The notes: a model not told the origin generated them from the letters alone. A stretch of DNA of 64,000 nt from Chryseobacterium arachidis (GCF_900129245.1 NZ_FQUT01000017.1:1-64000), one strand, 5' to 3'; numbered from the stretch's first letter, positions 36,826 to 45,630 are shown. Made by a program: numbers and translations.

Positions 36826-36912
36826 TCACTTCCGCCTATATGGAATGAAGCCCAATCCATAAAAACAAATCAGAATATCATCTGCCCCGTCGCCAGTAAA
36901 ATCTCCGATAAA
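36826..36912 (-). pseudogene. Relic of an FG-GAP/VCBS-repeat protein
   Basis: A 28-codon minus-strand frame bounded by stops reads FIGDFTGDGADDILICFYG followed by a few residues. GDFTGDGADDIL is the calcium-binding FG-GAP repeat signature of flavobacterial surface and Rhs-like proteins. There is no start and nothing extends it, so it is a decayed fragment. Confidence 0.55.
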
Positions 36913-37402
36913 TTATCCTGACTATCAATATAAACGTTGTGGGTTTCTAAAATTATGATAAATATTTCTCAAATTGCAATAACAGCCGCTATATATGCTT
37001 TTACATTAAATTTTTATTAAAATTCAATCATCTACAAGCAACAATATTCTATTGATTTTCAGATAATTAAATACAACTAACATAATTAACAATATCTTAT
37101 AAAGCCGTTAACAAACGTAGCAGCAATCATTTCCAGAAAAAGCTTTTTGGAAATTCTTCTTCTGTAATGCCTTGAAAATCTTTTTTAACCACAAAAAAAG
37201 ATTATTGTTCAATACATATAATTCACCCAAAAGTGTATTGTAATAAGTTTAAAGTTTAGCAAAAGGCTTTATAAACAAGTGAAACATTAACAAATCCAAA
37301 TTAATTTTTTTTGTTACATTTGTTTAAATAATTTAATTTGTTTTGATAAGTTTTTATTTATTAATTTAGATAACCAAATTATAAAACATTAAAAATCACC
37401 TC
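36913..37402. other. Intergenic gap
   Basis: AT-rich with no gene. A short TTTTTTAACCACAAAAAAAG stretch near 37180 resembles one end of the 11.7-kb terminal-repeat family. A TACATTTG box at 37315-37322 could be the -7 element for the following gene, though no matching -33 TTG at the right distance is seen. Confidence 0.35.
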
Positions 37403-37978
37403 ATGAGAAAAATAATTCTACTATTTACATGTTTGTTCGGTATTTCGGTTTTTGCACAGATTAAGGTGCTGAAAAACGAGACTTTAGTGGAAATTGGTAA
37501 AGATAATTCTGTAGGTTTATATAAAAAAGACGATAAGTTTACGATTAATTATCAGGATCTGAATACGGCAAACCTTAATACGTTCAGGTCTTTTGCATTT
37601 CAGAACCTCAACAAGGACGTTTCAGGTCTTTATGAACTGATTACCAACGGATTTATTGATGCTCCGGAAAGCAATATCGTGCTGGAACTTCCTAATGATA
37701 TTATTGAGCTTCATTTTGAAAAAAACTTTGGGCAACCTACTGTACAGTTTATTCAATACATCAACAAAAACAGAAAATATGTAGGAAAATCCCAGTTTCT
37801 TAATAAAAAACAGGTGGATAAAATATTCGGAAAATCAAACGGGAAAGCAGCTCTGTATGAAAAACCTGCTACGATGAACAATATTCACCCTTCTCCTCAA
37901 TCCCAGAGCACCGCATCAACAGCGGCTCCGGCGGCTACAAACCATAACAATAACAAGGATAAAAAACCTAAAAAATAA
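37403..37978 (+). CDS. Exported protein of unknown function
   Basis: 191 aa with a clear signal peptide (MRKIILLFTCLFGISVFAQ). The core (about residues 20-155) has a strand-rich pattern (IGKDNSVGLYKKDDKFTINY) without a known family. The last ~30 residues are low-complexity Ser/Thr/Ala/Asn ending in lysines (STASTAAPAATNHNNNKDKK). It is probably periplasmic or anchored outside. A terminator follows directly. Confidence 0.75.
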   Translation: MRKIILLFTCLFGISVFAQIKVLKNETLVEIGKDNSVGLYKKDDKFTINYQDLNTANLNTFRSFAFQNLNKDVSGLYELITNGFIDAPESNIVLELPNDIIELHFEKNFGQPTVQFIQYINKNRKYVGKSQFLNKKQVDKIFGKSNGKAALYEKPATMNNIHPSPQSQSTASTAAPAATNHNNNKDKKPKK

Positions 37979-37998
37979 TTTATTTACAATATAAACTG

Positions 37999-38027
37999 AA
38001 CTCATTCATCCGGATGAGTTTTTTTAT
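37999..38027 (+). terminator. Terminator of the 191-aa exported protein gene
   Basis: AACTCAT-N8-ATGAGTT followed by a T-run (38019-38025), 21 nt after the stop. An ATG inside this hairpin (38014) is in frame with the next gene but is not its start. Confidence 0.8.
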
Positions 38028-38055
38028 TTTATTTTTGCAAAAAGATCATTCAATC

Positions 38056-38781
38056 ATGTCTCTTCAAATAAATAACCTAACCAAGAAATTTGGTGAACAA
38101 ACGGCGCTGAACAACATTACTATTTCTATCGAAAAAAATGAAATTATCGGGCTTTTAGGACCCAACGGAGCGGGGAAATCTACTCTCATGAAATCCATTG
38201 TCGGAACCTTAAAAATTGATGAAGGAGAAATTATTTTTAACGGCAAAAATATTATTGATCACGAAATCGAAAGCAAAAAGAAAATAGGTTTTCTTCCTGA
38301 AAACAATCCGCTTTATCTGGAGATGTTTGTAAAAGAATATCTGCAGTTTGTCGCCAACATCCACAAAATCTCCGACTCAAGAGTGGATGAAGTGATCGAA
38401 TTGGTGGGGATTACTCCTGAAAAATCTAAGAAAATCGGACAACTTTCCAAAGGATATAAGCAAAGAATTGGTCTCGCGCAGGCGATTATTCATCAGCCGG
38501 ATTTATTGATTTTAGATGAACCAACAAACGGTCTAGATCCAAACCAGATTCTTGAAATCAGAAATGTGGTGAAAGAGATTGGCAAAGAAAAAACAGTTTT
38601 ACTTTCCACACACATTATGCAGGAAGTGGAAGCACTTTGTACAAGAGTAATTCTTATCCATAAAGGAAATATTCTTCAGGATTGTAATATTGAGGAATTT
38701 AAAGGGAAATTTGACAGTCTGGAAGAGGCTTTTGCACATTATACACAGAATATTGAGGTTAAGATTAAGGCTGAGAATTAA
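38056..38781 (+). CDS. ABC-2-type transporter ATP-binding protein (GldA/NatA-like)
   Basis: 241 aa from MSLQINNLTKKFG. Walker A GPNGAGKST (about residues 37-45), signature LSKGYKQRIGLAQAI, Walker B LLILDEPTNGLDP and H-loop STHIMQE are intact. The LPENNPLYLEMFVKEYL region is like GldA, the ATPase of the gliding-motility transporter, but this protein is shorter than GldA and no permease is next to it. I therefore give no symbol. The start is chosen because the upstream frame runs through a terminator. Confidence 0.85.
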   Translation: MSLQINNLTKKFGEQTALNNITISIEKNEIIGLLGPNGAGKSTLMKSIVGTLKIDEGEIIFNGKNIIDHEIESKKKIGFLPENNPLYLEMFVKEYLQFVANIHKISDSRVDEVIELVGITPEKSKKIGQLSKGYKQRIGLAQAIIHQPDLLILDEPTNGLDPNQILEIRNVVKEIGKEKTVLLSTHIMQEVEALCTRVILIHKGNILQDCNIEEFKGKFDSLEEAFAHYTQNIEVKIKAEN

Positions 38782-38801
38782 TTTTTTAAAATCATTATAA
38801 T

Positions 38802-39308
38802 ATGAATTTAAAATCATATTCTTTAATTTTATTATTGTACTTCTTTTCTTCAACAAATATTTTTAGAGCCCAAATAAGTAAACAAGAAATTATTCAGGCA
38901 GCAAATTCTATTGATAGCAAGAGGCATCACGAATCGGAGCTCTTTCAATTAGGACATTCAACCATTGAGCGTGAATATTTGGCAACTGATATTGCAGAAA
39001 ATAACAATAAAAGAACTGAAACAGTAGCTCTAACCTACCATTGGCGTTTTTATCCTGATAATTACGTAAAAATAATTGTTTATTTCAAGAACGGTATTCC
39101 TATTCAGGTTTTAAAAGAGAAAAATGCTACATTAACATCTGAGTATGAAGATCATAAAAAGAAAATAATCAACTCATTGACTAAACTTTATATTTTTGAT
39201 TGGAAAAATTGGAAAGTTGAAAAAGAAGTAATAAACAACGGTGGTCTATTATTAGAAAATAATATCAGTAAAGAAGAAATTGAAAGCATTATTAGTGGAG
39301 CTAAATAG
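38802..39308 (+). CDS. Exported hypothetical protein
   Basis: 168 aa with a signal peptide (SLILLLYFFSSTNIFRAQ, about residues 6-23). The remainder is a mixed alpha/beta protein (VALTYHWRFYPDNYVKIIVYF) of no recognised family. It begins 20 bp after the ABC ATPase gene and is probably cotranscribed with it. Confidence 0.7.
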   Translation: MNLKSYSLILLLYFFSSTNIFRAQISKQEIIQAANSIDSKRHHESELFQLGHSTIEREYLATDIAENNNKRTETVALTYHWRFYPDNYVKIIVYFKNGIPIQVLKEKNATLTSEYEDHKKKIINSLTKLYIFDWKNWKVEKEVINNGGLLLENNISKEEIESIISGAK

Positions 39309-39387
39309 AAATTATAATCAAACTCCATTTTTGCTCATTAATTGGCTTTAAATTTGATAAAAATAAAACATCACAAATAATAAAAAT

Positions 39388-39822
39388 ATGATTAAAAGAC
39401 TATTATTCGGAATCTTTTGTTTAGCACAATTTTCCTTACAGGCAGCTAATTCTAAAAGTCCTAATTTAAGATCCGGCGATAAAACAGAATTTGTCCAGCA
39501 GGTACCTAAAACGGTTATTATTAAAACAAAAAAATTCAAAGTAAGAATAGATAAACAGCCTAATGGAAATTATCTGTATCAATCTTGGGGAGCCAATACA
39601 AAGATTACAGCAAAACCAGCGATGATTATCAGTAATGGAGAATTGGTACCGGACGGAACAGGAGGAAATTATTATTTCGAATTCAATAATAATGGGACTC
39701 TTTATCAGGTTTGGAGAAACTATCTCACCGATTCTGCGAAAAAAGCACCTTACACTTTAGTTGTCATCAATAATCAGGGGGATACCATCGTGAGACAAGA
39801 TGCCTACGTTGTAAAAAATTAA
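39388..39822 (+). CDS. Exported hypothetical protein
   Basis: 144 aa with a signal peptide (MIKRLLFGIFCLAQFSLQA). The body is beta-rich (NGNYLYQSWGANTKITAKPA, GGNYYFEFNNNGTLYQVWRN) and has two Asn/Gly-rich turns. No family is recognised. A terminator follows 22 nt after the stop. Confidence 0.72.
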   Translation: MIKRLLFGIFCLAQFSLQAANSKSPNLRSGDKTEFVQQVPKTVIIKTKKFKVRIDKQPNGNYLYQSWGANTKITAKPAMIISNGELVPDGTGGNYYFEFNNNGTLYQVWRNYLTDSAKKAPYTLVVINNQGDTIVRQDAYVVKN

Positions 39823-39844
39823 TTTTAAACAAAAATCAAATAAT

Positions 39845-39876
39845 AATTCCTAATTTCACGATTAGGAATTTTTTAT
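39845..39876 (+). terminator. Terminator of the 144-aa protein gene
   Basis: AATTCCTAAT-N6-ATTAGGAATT, a perfect 10-bp stem followed by TTTTATTTA. It lies 16 nt before the adenine deaminase start. Confidence 0.88.
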
Positions 39877-39891
39877 TTACCGCAAAACATC

Positions 39892-41520
39892 ATGGAATTT
39901 ACACTTAAAGCAAATTTAATCGATATTATTTCAAGAGAAACTTTTCCGGCCGAAATTAGAGTTTCAGACAAAAAAATTGCTTCCATAACAAGAATCGAAG
40001 AAACTTTGGATACTTACATTCTACCCGGTTTTATCGATGCTCATGTACATATTGAAAGCAGTATGTTGGTTCCTTCAGAATTTGCCAAAATTGCAGTAAA
40101 ACACGGTACAGTCGGAACCATTTCAGATCCTCATGAGATCGCCAATGTTTTGGGAATTTCCGGTGTAGAATATATGATTAATAACGCAAAAGAAGTTCCT
40201 TTTCATTTTTATTTCGGGGCTCCGTCTTGTGTTCCTGCAACACAATTTGAAACGGCAGGAGCCGTAATTGATGCAGACGATATTGATCAGCTTTTAAGCA
40301 GAAAGGAAATCGTTTATCTGGCTGAAATGATGAATTTTCCGGGTGTGATTTACAAGGATGAGGAAGTTTTAAAGAAGCTTCATTATGCCAAAAAGCACGG
40401 AAAACCAATCGACGGTCACGCTCCTGGATTAAAGGGTGAAGAAATGAAAATGTATTTTGATGCCGGAATCTCTACTGATCATGAATGTTTCGCTTATACA
40501 GAAGCCCTTGAAAAGCTAAAACATGGTGTAAAAATCATGATCAGAGAAGGAAGTGCTGCCAAAAATTTTGATACTTTAATTCCATTATTGAAAGATTATC
40601 CGGAACAAATTATGTTTTGTTGTGATGACAAACATCCTGATAACCTCATTGAATCTCACATCAACGATCATGTAAAACGTGCTCTGAAAGCCGGTCATAA
40701 TTTATATGATGTTTTACGGGCGGCTTCTCACAATGTCATAAAACATTACAATTTACCGATTGGTTTATTACAGGCTGGCGATCATGCAGATTTTATTGAA
40801 ATTAATAATGTTGAAGATTTTACTATTTTAAAAACTTACATTCAGGGAGAATTGGTTGCAGAAAATGGTCAATCTTTCATTCCATCAGCTGAATCCCCAA
40901 TTGTTAATAATTTCAACTGTAATTTAAAGCAACCATCTGATTTTAAAATCAAAAATGAAGGTGATACAATTCGTGTCATAGAAACTTTAGATGGTCAGTT
41001 AATCACAAAAGAAATACATGCAGAATCTCTAATTATAAACGGTTTTGCTGAATCAAATCCTGAAAAAGACATTCTGAAAATAGCAGTTGCCAATCGTTAT
41101 CACGATGCACCTGTTGTTACCGCTTTTATTAAAAATATCGGTTTGAAAACAGGAGCTATTGCTTCATGTGTCGCTCATGATTGCCATAATATTGTCGTAG
41201 TCGGAACGAATGATGAAGATATGTGTAAAGCTGTCAATGCTATTATTAAAACTAAAGGAGGAATTTCTCTGGCAACCGAAACCGAAGAAATGATTTTAGA
41301 ATTGCCCATTGCAGGAATTATGACCAATCTTCCGGCGGAAGAAGTAGCTGAAGCTTATATAAAATTAGACAGACGTGCAAAAGAATTGGGGAGTAAATTA
41401 AGAGCGCCTTATATGAGTTTATCTTTCATGGCTCTTTTGGTCATTCCTGAATTAAAACTGAGTGATAAAGGTCTGTTTAATGGGAAGAGTTTTGAGTTTA
41501 CAGAGGTTTTTATTAAATAA
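39892..41520 (+). CDS. ade: Adenine deaminase
   Basis: 542 aa. Deaminates adenine to hypoxanthine in purine salvage; cytoplasmic. Amidohydrolase-fold protein of the bacterial Ade (AdeC) family: metal ligands in FIDAHVHIESSM (about residues 48-59), the DGHAPGLKG segment, and FCCDDKHPDNL with the catalytic metal-binding Asp. A long C-terminal domain (ETDD-like LATETEEMILELPIAGIMTNLPAEE) is characteristic of AdeC and absent from shorter adenosine deaminases. It is a single gene behind a terminator and ahead of a tandem repeat. Confidence 0.95.
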   Translation: MEFTLKANLIDIISRETFPAEIRVSDKKIASITRIEETLDTYILPGFIDAHVHIESSMLVPSEFAKIAVKHGTVGTISDPHEIANVLGISGVEYMINNAKEVPFHFYFGAPSCVPATQFETAGAVIDADDIDQLLSRKEIVYLAEMMNFPGVIYKDEEVLKKLHYAKKHGKPIDGHAPGLKGEEMKMYFDAGISTDHECFAYTEALEKLKHGVKIMIREGSAAKNFDTLIPLLKDYPEQIMFCCDDKHPDNLIESHINDHVKRALKAGHNLYDVLRAASHNVIKHYNLPIGLLQAGDHADFIEINNVEDFTILKTYIQGELVAENGQSFIPSAESPIVNNFNCNLKQPSDFKIKNEGDTIRVIETLDGQLITKEIHAESLIINGFAESNPEKDILKIAVANRYHDAPVVTAFIKNIGLKTGAIASCVAHDCHNIVVVGTNDEDMCKAVNAIIKTKGGISLATETEEMILELPIAGIMTNLPAEEVAEAYIKLDRRAKELGSKLRAPYMSLSFMALLVIPELKLSDKGLFNGKSFEFTEVFIK

Positions 41521-41538
41521 ATGATGCCTTACATCTCT

Positions 41539-42053
41539 CGTCAGTTCGAGTATTTTTTCGTAACAAAGTGAAGAAAAATGTATCAAGAACTAGTGAATGA
41601 TAAAAAAATAAGTCCTAAATTCAATAACTTCTCGATACGATTTTTTTCAAAAATCTACTCGAAGTGACGACCAACATATCTTAATCTTAAATTAAAGATT
41701 GATGCTTTAAACCCTCCGTCAGTTCGAGTATTTTTCCGTAACAAAGTGAAGAAAAAATGTATCGAGAACTAGTGAATGATAAAAAAATAAGTCCTAAATT
41801 CAATAACTTCTCGATACGATTTTTTTCAAAAATCTACTCGAAGTGACGACCAACATATCTTAATCTTAAATTAAAGATTGATGCTTTAAACCCTCCGTCA
41901 GTTCGAGTATTTTTTCGTAACAAAATGAAGAAAATGTAGGGAGAACTTTTAATTAAATTGAACTTCTCGATATGATTTTCTTTCAAAAATCTAATCGAAG
42001 TAGCAGCCCAACGTCTATCGAAAACTTAGTCTTAACTTAAAGATTGAGGCCAA
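41539..42053. repeat. Three tandem copies of a ~178-bp palindromic element
   Basis: Copies start at 41539, 41717 and 41896 (steps of 178 and 179). Copies one and two are nearly identical; copy three is diverged and lacks part of the middle. Each copy has terminal inverted parts (GTCAGTTCGAGTA / TACTCGAAGTGAC) and an inner inverted pair (TATCGAGAACT / AACTTCTCGATA). The element is non-coding and fills the gap between ade and the patatin-like gene. Confidence 0.85.
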
Positions 42054-42057
42054 GTTT

Positions 42058-42864
42058 TTAAACAATCCGTTTTTCATTATTCAATTCTGCGTAAAATTGG
42101 CTTTCATTAAAACTATCTTTTGCTGCATGATAACCGATATTGAAAATTTGTTCCAAACGGTCTTTTCTTCTTTCAAAAGTTCCGTAAGTAGACAATTCCT
42201 GTGAAGAGATAAACCAGTCACAATATTCAAACTTTACCTTTTCAACTCTGTAAGAAAGTAAATCGTAAGAACGCGAAACAATCGCTTTAATGGATTTTAA
42301 ATCATTAATTTGAATATCATGAGGCGGAGAAACAAAAACGCCAATTAGTTTATCGCAATCGTCCCTAATAATGTCTGCAGGGAAATTGTTCAGTACTCCC
42401 CCATCACAATACATTTCATCATCAATAATGTAAGGTGTTGTGATTCCCGGAATAGAACATGAAGCGATAATAGCATCCACAACTTTAAAATTATTATCAA
42501 AAATCTTTTCTGTTCCGTTGACTAATTCCGTCGCTACAATCTTTACCTCTTTATCCAGATCTCCCAGTTTCATGTCTCCAAAAATAGGATTTAAGTAATT
42601 TCTAAAAATTACTGATGAAACCAAACCCGGCTGATTAAAAGCAAAATGTTTCCAGTTGAAAAAATAAACCGAATTAAAGAACTCTAAAATTTCTTCAGGC
42701 TTTTTCCCGACCGCATGCAGACAGCCCACAATAGAACCGGCGCTGCAACATGACAGAACATCTACTGTAATCCCTTTTTCATGCAGGAATTTCAATACCC
42801 CCGCATGAGCGATCCCTTTCGTTCCGCCACCAGATAAAACAAGTCCTATTTTTTCAAAGTTCAT
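42058..42864 (-). CDS. Patatin-like phospholipase
   Basis: 268 aa from MNFEKIGLVLSGGGTKG; the frame is open a little further to 42885. It has the patatin signature: oxyanion-hole GGGTKGIAHAGVLKFL, nucleophile elbow C-S-A-G-S (SCCSAGSIVGCL, Ser near residue 45), and the catalytic Asp in DGGVLNNFPAD. It hydrolyses acyl lipids. It has no signal peptide. Its stop codon abuts the tandem repeat block, so the repeat fills its 3' side. Confidence 0.9.
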   Translation of the reverse strand: MNFEKIGLVLSGGGTKGIAHAGVLKFLHEKGITVDVLSCCSAGSIVGCLHAVGKKPEEILEFFNSVYFFNWKHFAFNQPGLVSSVIFRNYLNPIFGDMKLGDLDKEVKIVATELVNGTEKIFDNNFKVVDAIIASCSIPGITTPYIIDDEMYCDGGVLNNFPADIIRDDCDKLIGVFVSPPHDIQINDLKSIKAIVSRSYDLLSYRVEKVKFEYCDWFISSQELSTYGTFERRKDRLEQIFNIGYHAAKDSFNESQFYAELNNEKRIV

Positions 42865-43178
42865 TGAATAAATGTAAGAAAACAAGCCGAAAAAATCTGA
42901 TTAAATTTTGGAAATTCTGTGATTTTAGAAATATTTTAACACAAATAAATTTATTATTAAACCTGAGCTCAGGATAAAGCCTAATACAAAATCATACTGG
43001 ATTCCTTGTAAGCATATTTTTGAAAAACATCGTATTGAGAAGTGATTAAAATTTCCTGTACATTGAGATGATTGACCCAATTCTTGACATTGATAAGGGC
43101 AACGATTCCTTTTAAAACCTTACGGGAGGGATATTTTACTGCTCCCGTCGGGTCTTTTAGTCATACATATGTATTGTT
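42865..43178. other. Intergenic stretch leading into the 21-bp array
   Basis: No gene is accepted here. It contains a perfect hairpin (43122-43148), described separately, and short shadow frames. The composition becomes more G/C-rich toward the array. Confidence 0.4.
43122..43148. repeat. Perfect 7-bp hairpin ahead of the array
   Basis: ACGGGAG-N13-CTCCCGT. It is G/C-rich and its position just before the 21-bp array suggests it belongs to the same element. No T-run follows, so it is not a clear terminator. Confidence 0.45.
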
Positions 43179-43495
43179 TACAAGTTCCGATACGTTCTGC
43201 AAAGGTTCGGAGATGTTCATCCATCATCCGGACAGGTATTTTATACATCCGGAGGTATCAGTAACCCTTCGAAACAGGTCGTATAACCTATATAGATGAT
43301 TAAATAACCTCATCGGCAGGGTAAACAACCCCGATGGACACCCAAATAACCTGTCACGAAGGGTTGTACAACCTATCGGAAGCGGTTAACAACCTCTCCG
43401 GAGCATTCCGGGACGTATCCGGATACCTAAAGAACCTATCCGATGGGGTTCGGAACCTCAAATTCGGGGTTCGGAACCCCTCAGTCCGTCCTCTC
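43179..43495. repeat. Degenerate array with a 21-bp period, about 15 units
   Basis: The tetramer AACC recurs at 43263, 43285, 43306, 43327, 43348, 43370, 43391, 43433, 43454 and 43475, in steps of 21 or 22 (one double step). Best-conserved units look like AACCTATCCGATGGGGTT, near-palindromic with GGTT at the far end, and neighbouring units meet as GGTT-CGG-AACC. Related but weaker units extend back to about 43179. The stretch is more G/C-rich than its surroundings. No accepted gene covers it; the two 22-bp steps break any single reading frame. Confidence 0.75.
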
Positions 43496-43518
43496 TATAT
43501 CTCTGTTTAGAAAGATAC

Positions 43519-43543
43519 CAAAAACCACAGACAGAATCTGTGG
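43519..43543 (-). terminator. Terminator of the 3'-most secreted paralogue gene
   Basis: CCACAGA-N5-TCTGTGG followed on the minus strand by T residues. It lies just past the stop at 43552. The same stem occurs at 45836-45860. Confidence 0.85.
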
Positions 43544-43551
43544 CTCATCGC

Positions 43552-44151
43552 TTATTTTCTATCGTACAGCTGCAGTATTTTCAGTAAATCTTTTTCTTCA
43601 AACAAGGTATCAAGAAGCGACAGAATATCCGGATATCCGTAAAATTTTTCTTTTAAAATAGCTACAGTTCCGGGCATTTTAAGATGTAATTCGGTAATAT
43701 TTTTCTCTTTATGAAACATCAGATATTCAGTATCATTTGTTTTATAAGTATAGATAGGACCAGAATATATGCTTTTCTTATACCAGCTTACTTTCTTTCC
43801 GCTAAACATTACCTGAAGCAGCCCGACATCTTTGGAAAGAGCTGTTTTTCCATCTATGAATTTTCGTTTGACCTTTTTAAGATCTGTAATTTCCATATAT
43901 TGAATATCATTTTCATAAACTTTCATTTTTTTTCCCGAAGGATCTAAAATTGTCATCCGTTTGATATAGGTTGCCGGAGAAAATTCTTCGTTGGTATAAA
44001 ACCCAGTATTAAGAACTTTAGTCTTTATGGTGTCCGGTGAATTTTTCAATACATATTTTATGGGAAAATAAACTTCGTTGTACAATTCTTCTTTTTGAGC
44101 AAACAATAAACTGCAATAAAACGCTGAAAGCAATAAACCAATTTTTTTCAT
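43552..44151 (-). CDS. Exported protein of unknown function, paralogue A
   Basis: 199 aa from MKKIGLLLSAFYCSLLFAQ, a signal peptide; an upstream ATG at 44202 is less likely. It is homologous to the neighbour at 44255-44839: compare VYFPIKYVLKNSPDTIKTKV with the same region there (RYFPAEYILKTSSDTIRTRI), and both end in LLKILQLYD-K/R-K. No family was recognised; it is likely periplasmic or outer-membrane-associated. It has its own terminator. Confidence 0.75.
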   Translation of the reverse strand: MKKIGLLLSAFYCSLLFAQKEELYNEVYFPIKYVLKNSPDTIKTKVLNTGFYTNEEFSPATYIKRMTILDPSGKKMKVYENDIQYMEITDLKKVKRKFIDGKTALSKDVGLLQVMFSGKKVSWYKKSIYSGPIYTYKTNDTEYLMFHKEKNITELHLKMPGTVAILKEKFYGYPDILSLLDTLFEEKDLLKILQLYDRK

Positions 44152-44167
44152 GAATGTAAGATACAAA

Positions 44168-44191
44168 AAAGCCCGGTAATTCCCAGGCTTT
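44168..44191 (-). terminator. Terminator between the two paralogues
   Basis: AAAGCCCGG-N6-CCAGGCTTT, an imperfect stem, followed on the minus strand by six T. It suggests that paralogue B is transcribed separately from paralogue A. Confidence 0.75.
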
Positions 44192-44254
44192 AGATATATC
44201 ACAGTGAATATTCTGGCTGTTCTTCTATTTCAAAGAGAAAAACTTCGTTTCTAT

Positions 44255-44839
44255 TCATTTTTTATCATAAAGCTGAAGTATTTTCAAAAGATCATCATCA
44301 GTCTTCCATGAATTAACCAGAGCCATAAGATCGGGATATGCTGCGAATCTTGTTTTCAGGCTGTTTTTAAGTCCAGGATTAAAAAATCCGGATTCATTGA
44401 TAATCTTTTTGTTTTTATCATCGACAAGAAAATCTGCTTTGGTAATAGTCCCGGTTCCATAAGGATAAAACCGATACCAATTCATGTTTTTGCCCTCATA
44501 CAAAATCTCAATAAGGCCGCCTTCAATCTCCATTCTTCCCGCGGACGCATAATATTCGTGGCTAATGTTGTTTTCGTCTGTAATTTTGATATATTCAACA
44601 TCTTTTGGCTCTACCCAGGTTTCTACCCCATTATCGTCCCTCATCTTCATCTTAAACATAATGGTAGCAATATAATACTTTGTATTCGAGAATTTTCCTA
44701 CATTTCTGATTCTTGTCCTGATAGTATCGCTGGACGTTTTTAAAATATATTCTGCCGGAAAATATCTTTTATCATCTTTCTGCTGCGAAAATAAAAATCC
44801 GAAACAAAAGAATAACAATAAAAATGCTGTTTTTTTCAT
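44255..44839 (-). CDS. Exported protein of unknown function, paralogue B
   Basis: 194 aa from MKKTAFLLLFFCFGFLFSQ, a signal peptide. It is a tandem duplicate of paralogue A sharing the N-terminal YFPAEYILKTSSDTIR-type segment, the INENEx-type MNWYRF / KVSWYKK core and the ILQLYDKK end. No family was recognised. Its own terminator follows, so the pair was probably duplicated together with its expression signals. Confidence 0.75.
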   Translation of the reverse strand: MKKTAFLLLFFCFGFLFSQQKDDKRYFPAEYILKTSSDTIRTRIRNVGKFSNTKYYIATIMFKMKMRDDNGVETWVEPKDVEYIKITDENNISHEYYASAGRMEIEGGLIEILYEGKNMNWYRFYPYGTGTITKADFLVDDKNKKIINESGFFNPGLKNSLKTRFAAYPDLMALVNSWKTDDDLLKILQLYDKK

Positions 44840-44855
44840 AATCAATAATTAAAAA

Positions 44856-44871
44856 CCCGGAAAATTCCGGG
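44856..44871 (-). terminator. Terminator of the PH-domain protein gene
   Basis: CCCGGAA-N2-TTCCGGG followed on the minus strand by TTTTTAATT, 24 nt after the stop at 44896. Confidence 0.85.
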
Positions 44872-44895
44872 CTTTAAATATAATATAATAATATT

Positions 44896-45510
44896 TTAGT
44901 TATTAATATACTTCTCAAAAATTCTTGAGAAATCTTTCTGATTATACTTGTCAAAACTATTCGTGTTCCATGCAAAAATATACTCATTGATTGCTCTTAA
45001 TTCCTGGCTTTTCGAAACATTTTCCTGTTTTCCTGAAGCTACACTTGTGATTGCTTTCTGAATGCTGTCATTGGAGAAATTCAATAGTGAGTGATTGTGA
45101 TGAACTTCCTGCTGAATGGCCAAAAGAGCTTTATATAAATCTTTCAACTGATCGATCTGACCTTTCGCCACGCTGATCATTAGAGGAACATTCCCGATAT
45201 TGAACGAAATTTCAACATCCAGATCGATCGTTCCCGCAGTTTGCAAAGCAATATTCGAGAAGGGAAACTGATAATATTCGTATCTCTTCAACACTCTCTT
45301 TTTATCCAGAGCACTTGCACCGTCGATATGAATCAATGCTCTGTTGGTAAAGCAATACTCGTCTCTTTTAGATTTAATTAAAAAGAAAATCTTTTCATTA
45401 TCTTCCGATAAAATATAATCATCAGAATCTACTTTATCATAATCCTGAGAAGGAATAATTTTACCGATATCTCCTAATCCTAACGCTTCTGCAGCTAATT
45501 TTTTAAACAT
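44896..45510 (-). CDS. PH-domain protein (YvbH-like)
   Basis: 204 aa. An N-terminal bacterial PH-like domain (about residues 20-130; FFLIKSKRDEYCFTNRALIHIDG then KRVLKRYEYYQFPFSNIAL) is followed by a helical YvbH-ext region. Such proteins are cytoplasmic, of unknown function. It has no signal peptide. It is a single gene with its own terminator. Confidence 0.8.
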   Translation of the reverse strand: MFKKLAAEALGLGDIGKIIPSQDYDKVDSDDYILSEDNEKIFFLIKSKRDEYCFTNRALIHIDGASALDKKRVLKRYEYYQFPFSNIALQTAGTIDLDVEISFNIGNVPLMISVAKGQIDQLKDLYKALLAIQQEVHHNHSLLNFSNDSIQKAITSVASGKQENVSKSQELRAINEYIFAWNTNSFDKYNQKDFSRIFEKYINN

Positions 45511-45630
45511 GGTTTATTTTAATTTGTATTTTATTAAGTGAGTAAAATTAAGAAAATAAGTGAGACAAAATCAAATTACCTTAGAGTCCTTCTAAATTTA
45601 ATAAATATTACAATCATCATTCATTTTTTG

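Noticed and set aside
38014..38055. Upstream start of the ABC ATPase at 38014
   Set aside because: The ATG lies inside the terminator hairpin of the previous gene.
41539..42053. CRISPR array
   Set aside because: Repeat units are 178 bp with no unique spacers and no cas genes; a tandem repeat instead.
43072..43299. 75-aa plus-strand frame
   Set aside because: It runs into the 21-bp array, has no family and reads repeats; treated as part of the array.
43179..43495. CRISPR array
   Set aside because: The 21-bp units have no distinct repeat and spacer parts.
43443..43661. 72-aa plus-strand frame
   Set aside because: It overlaps the array end and the antisense of the paralogue A gene; a shadow frame.
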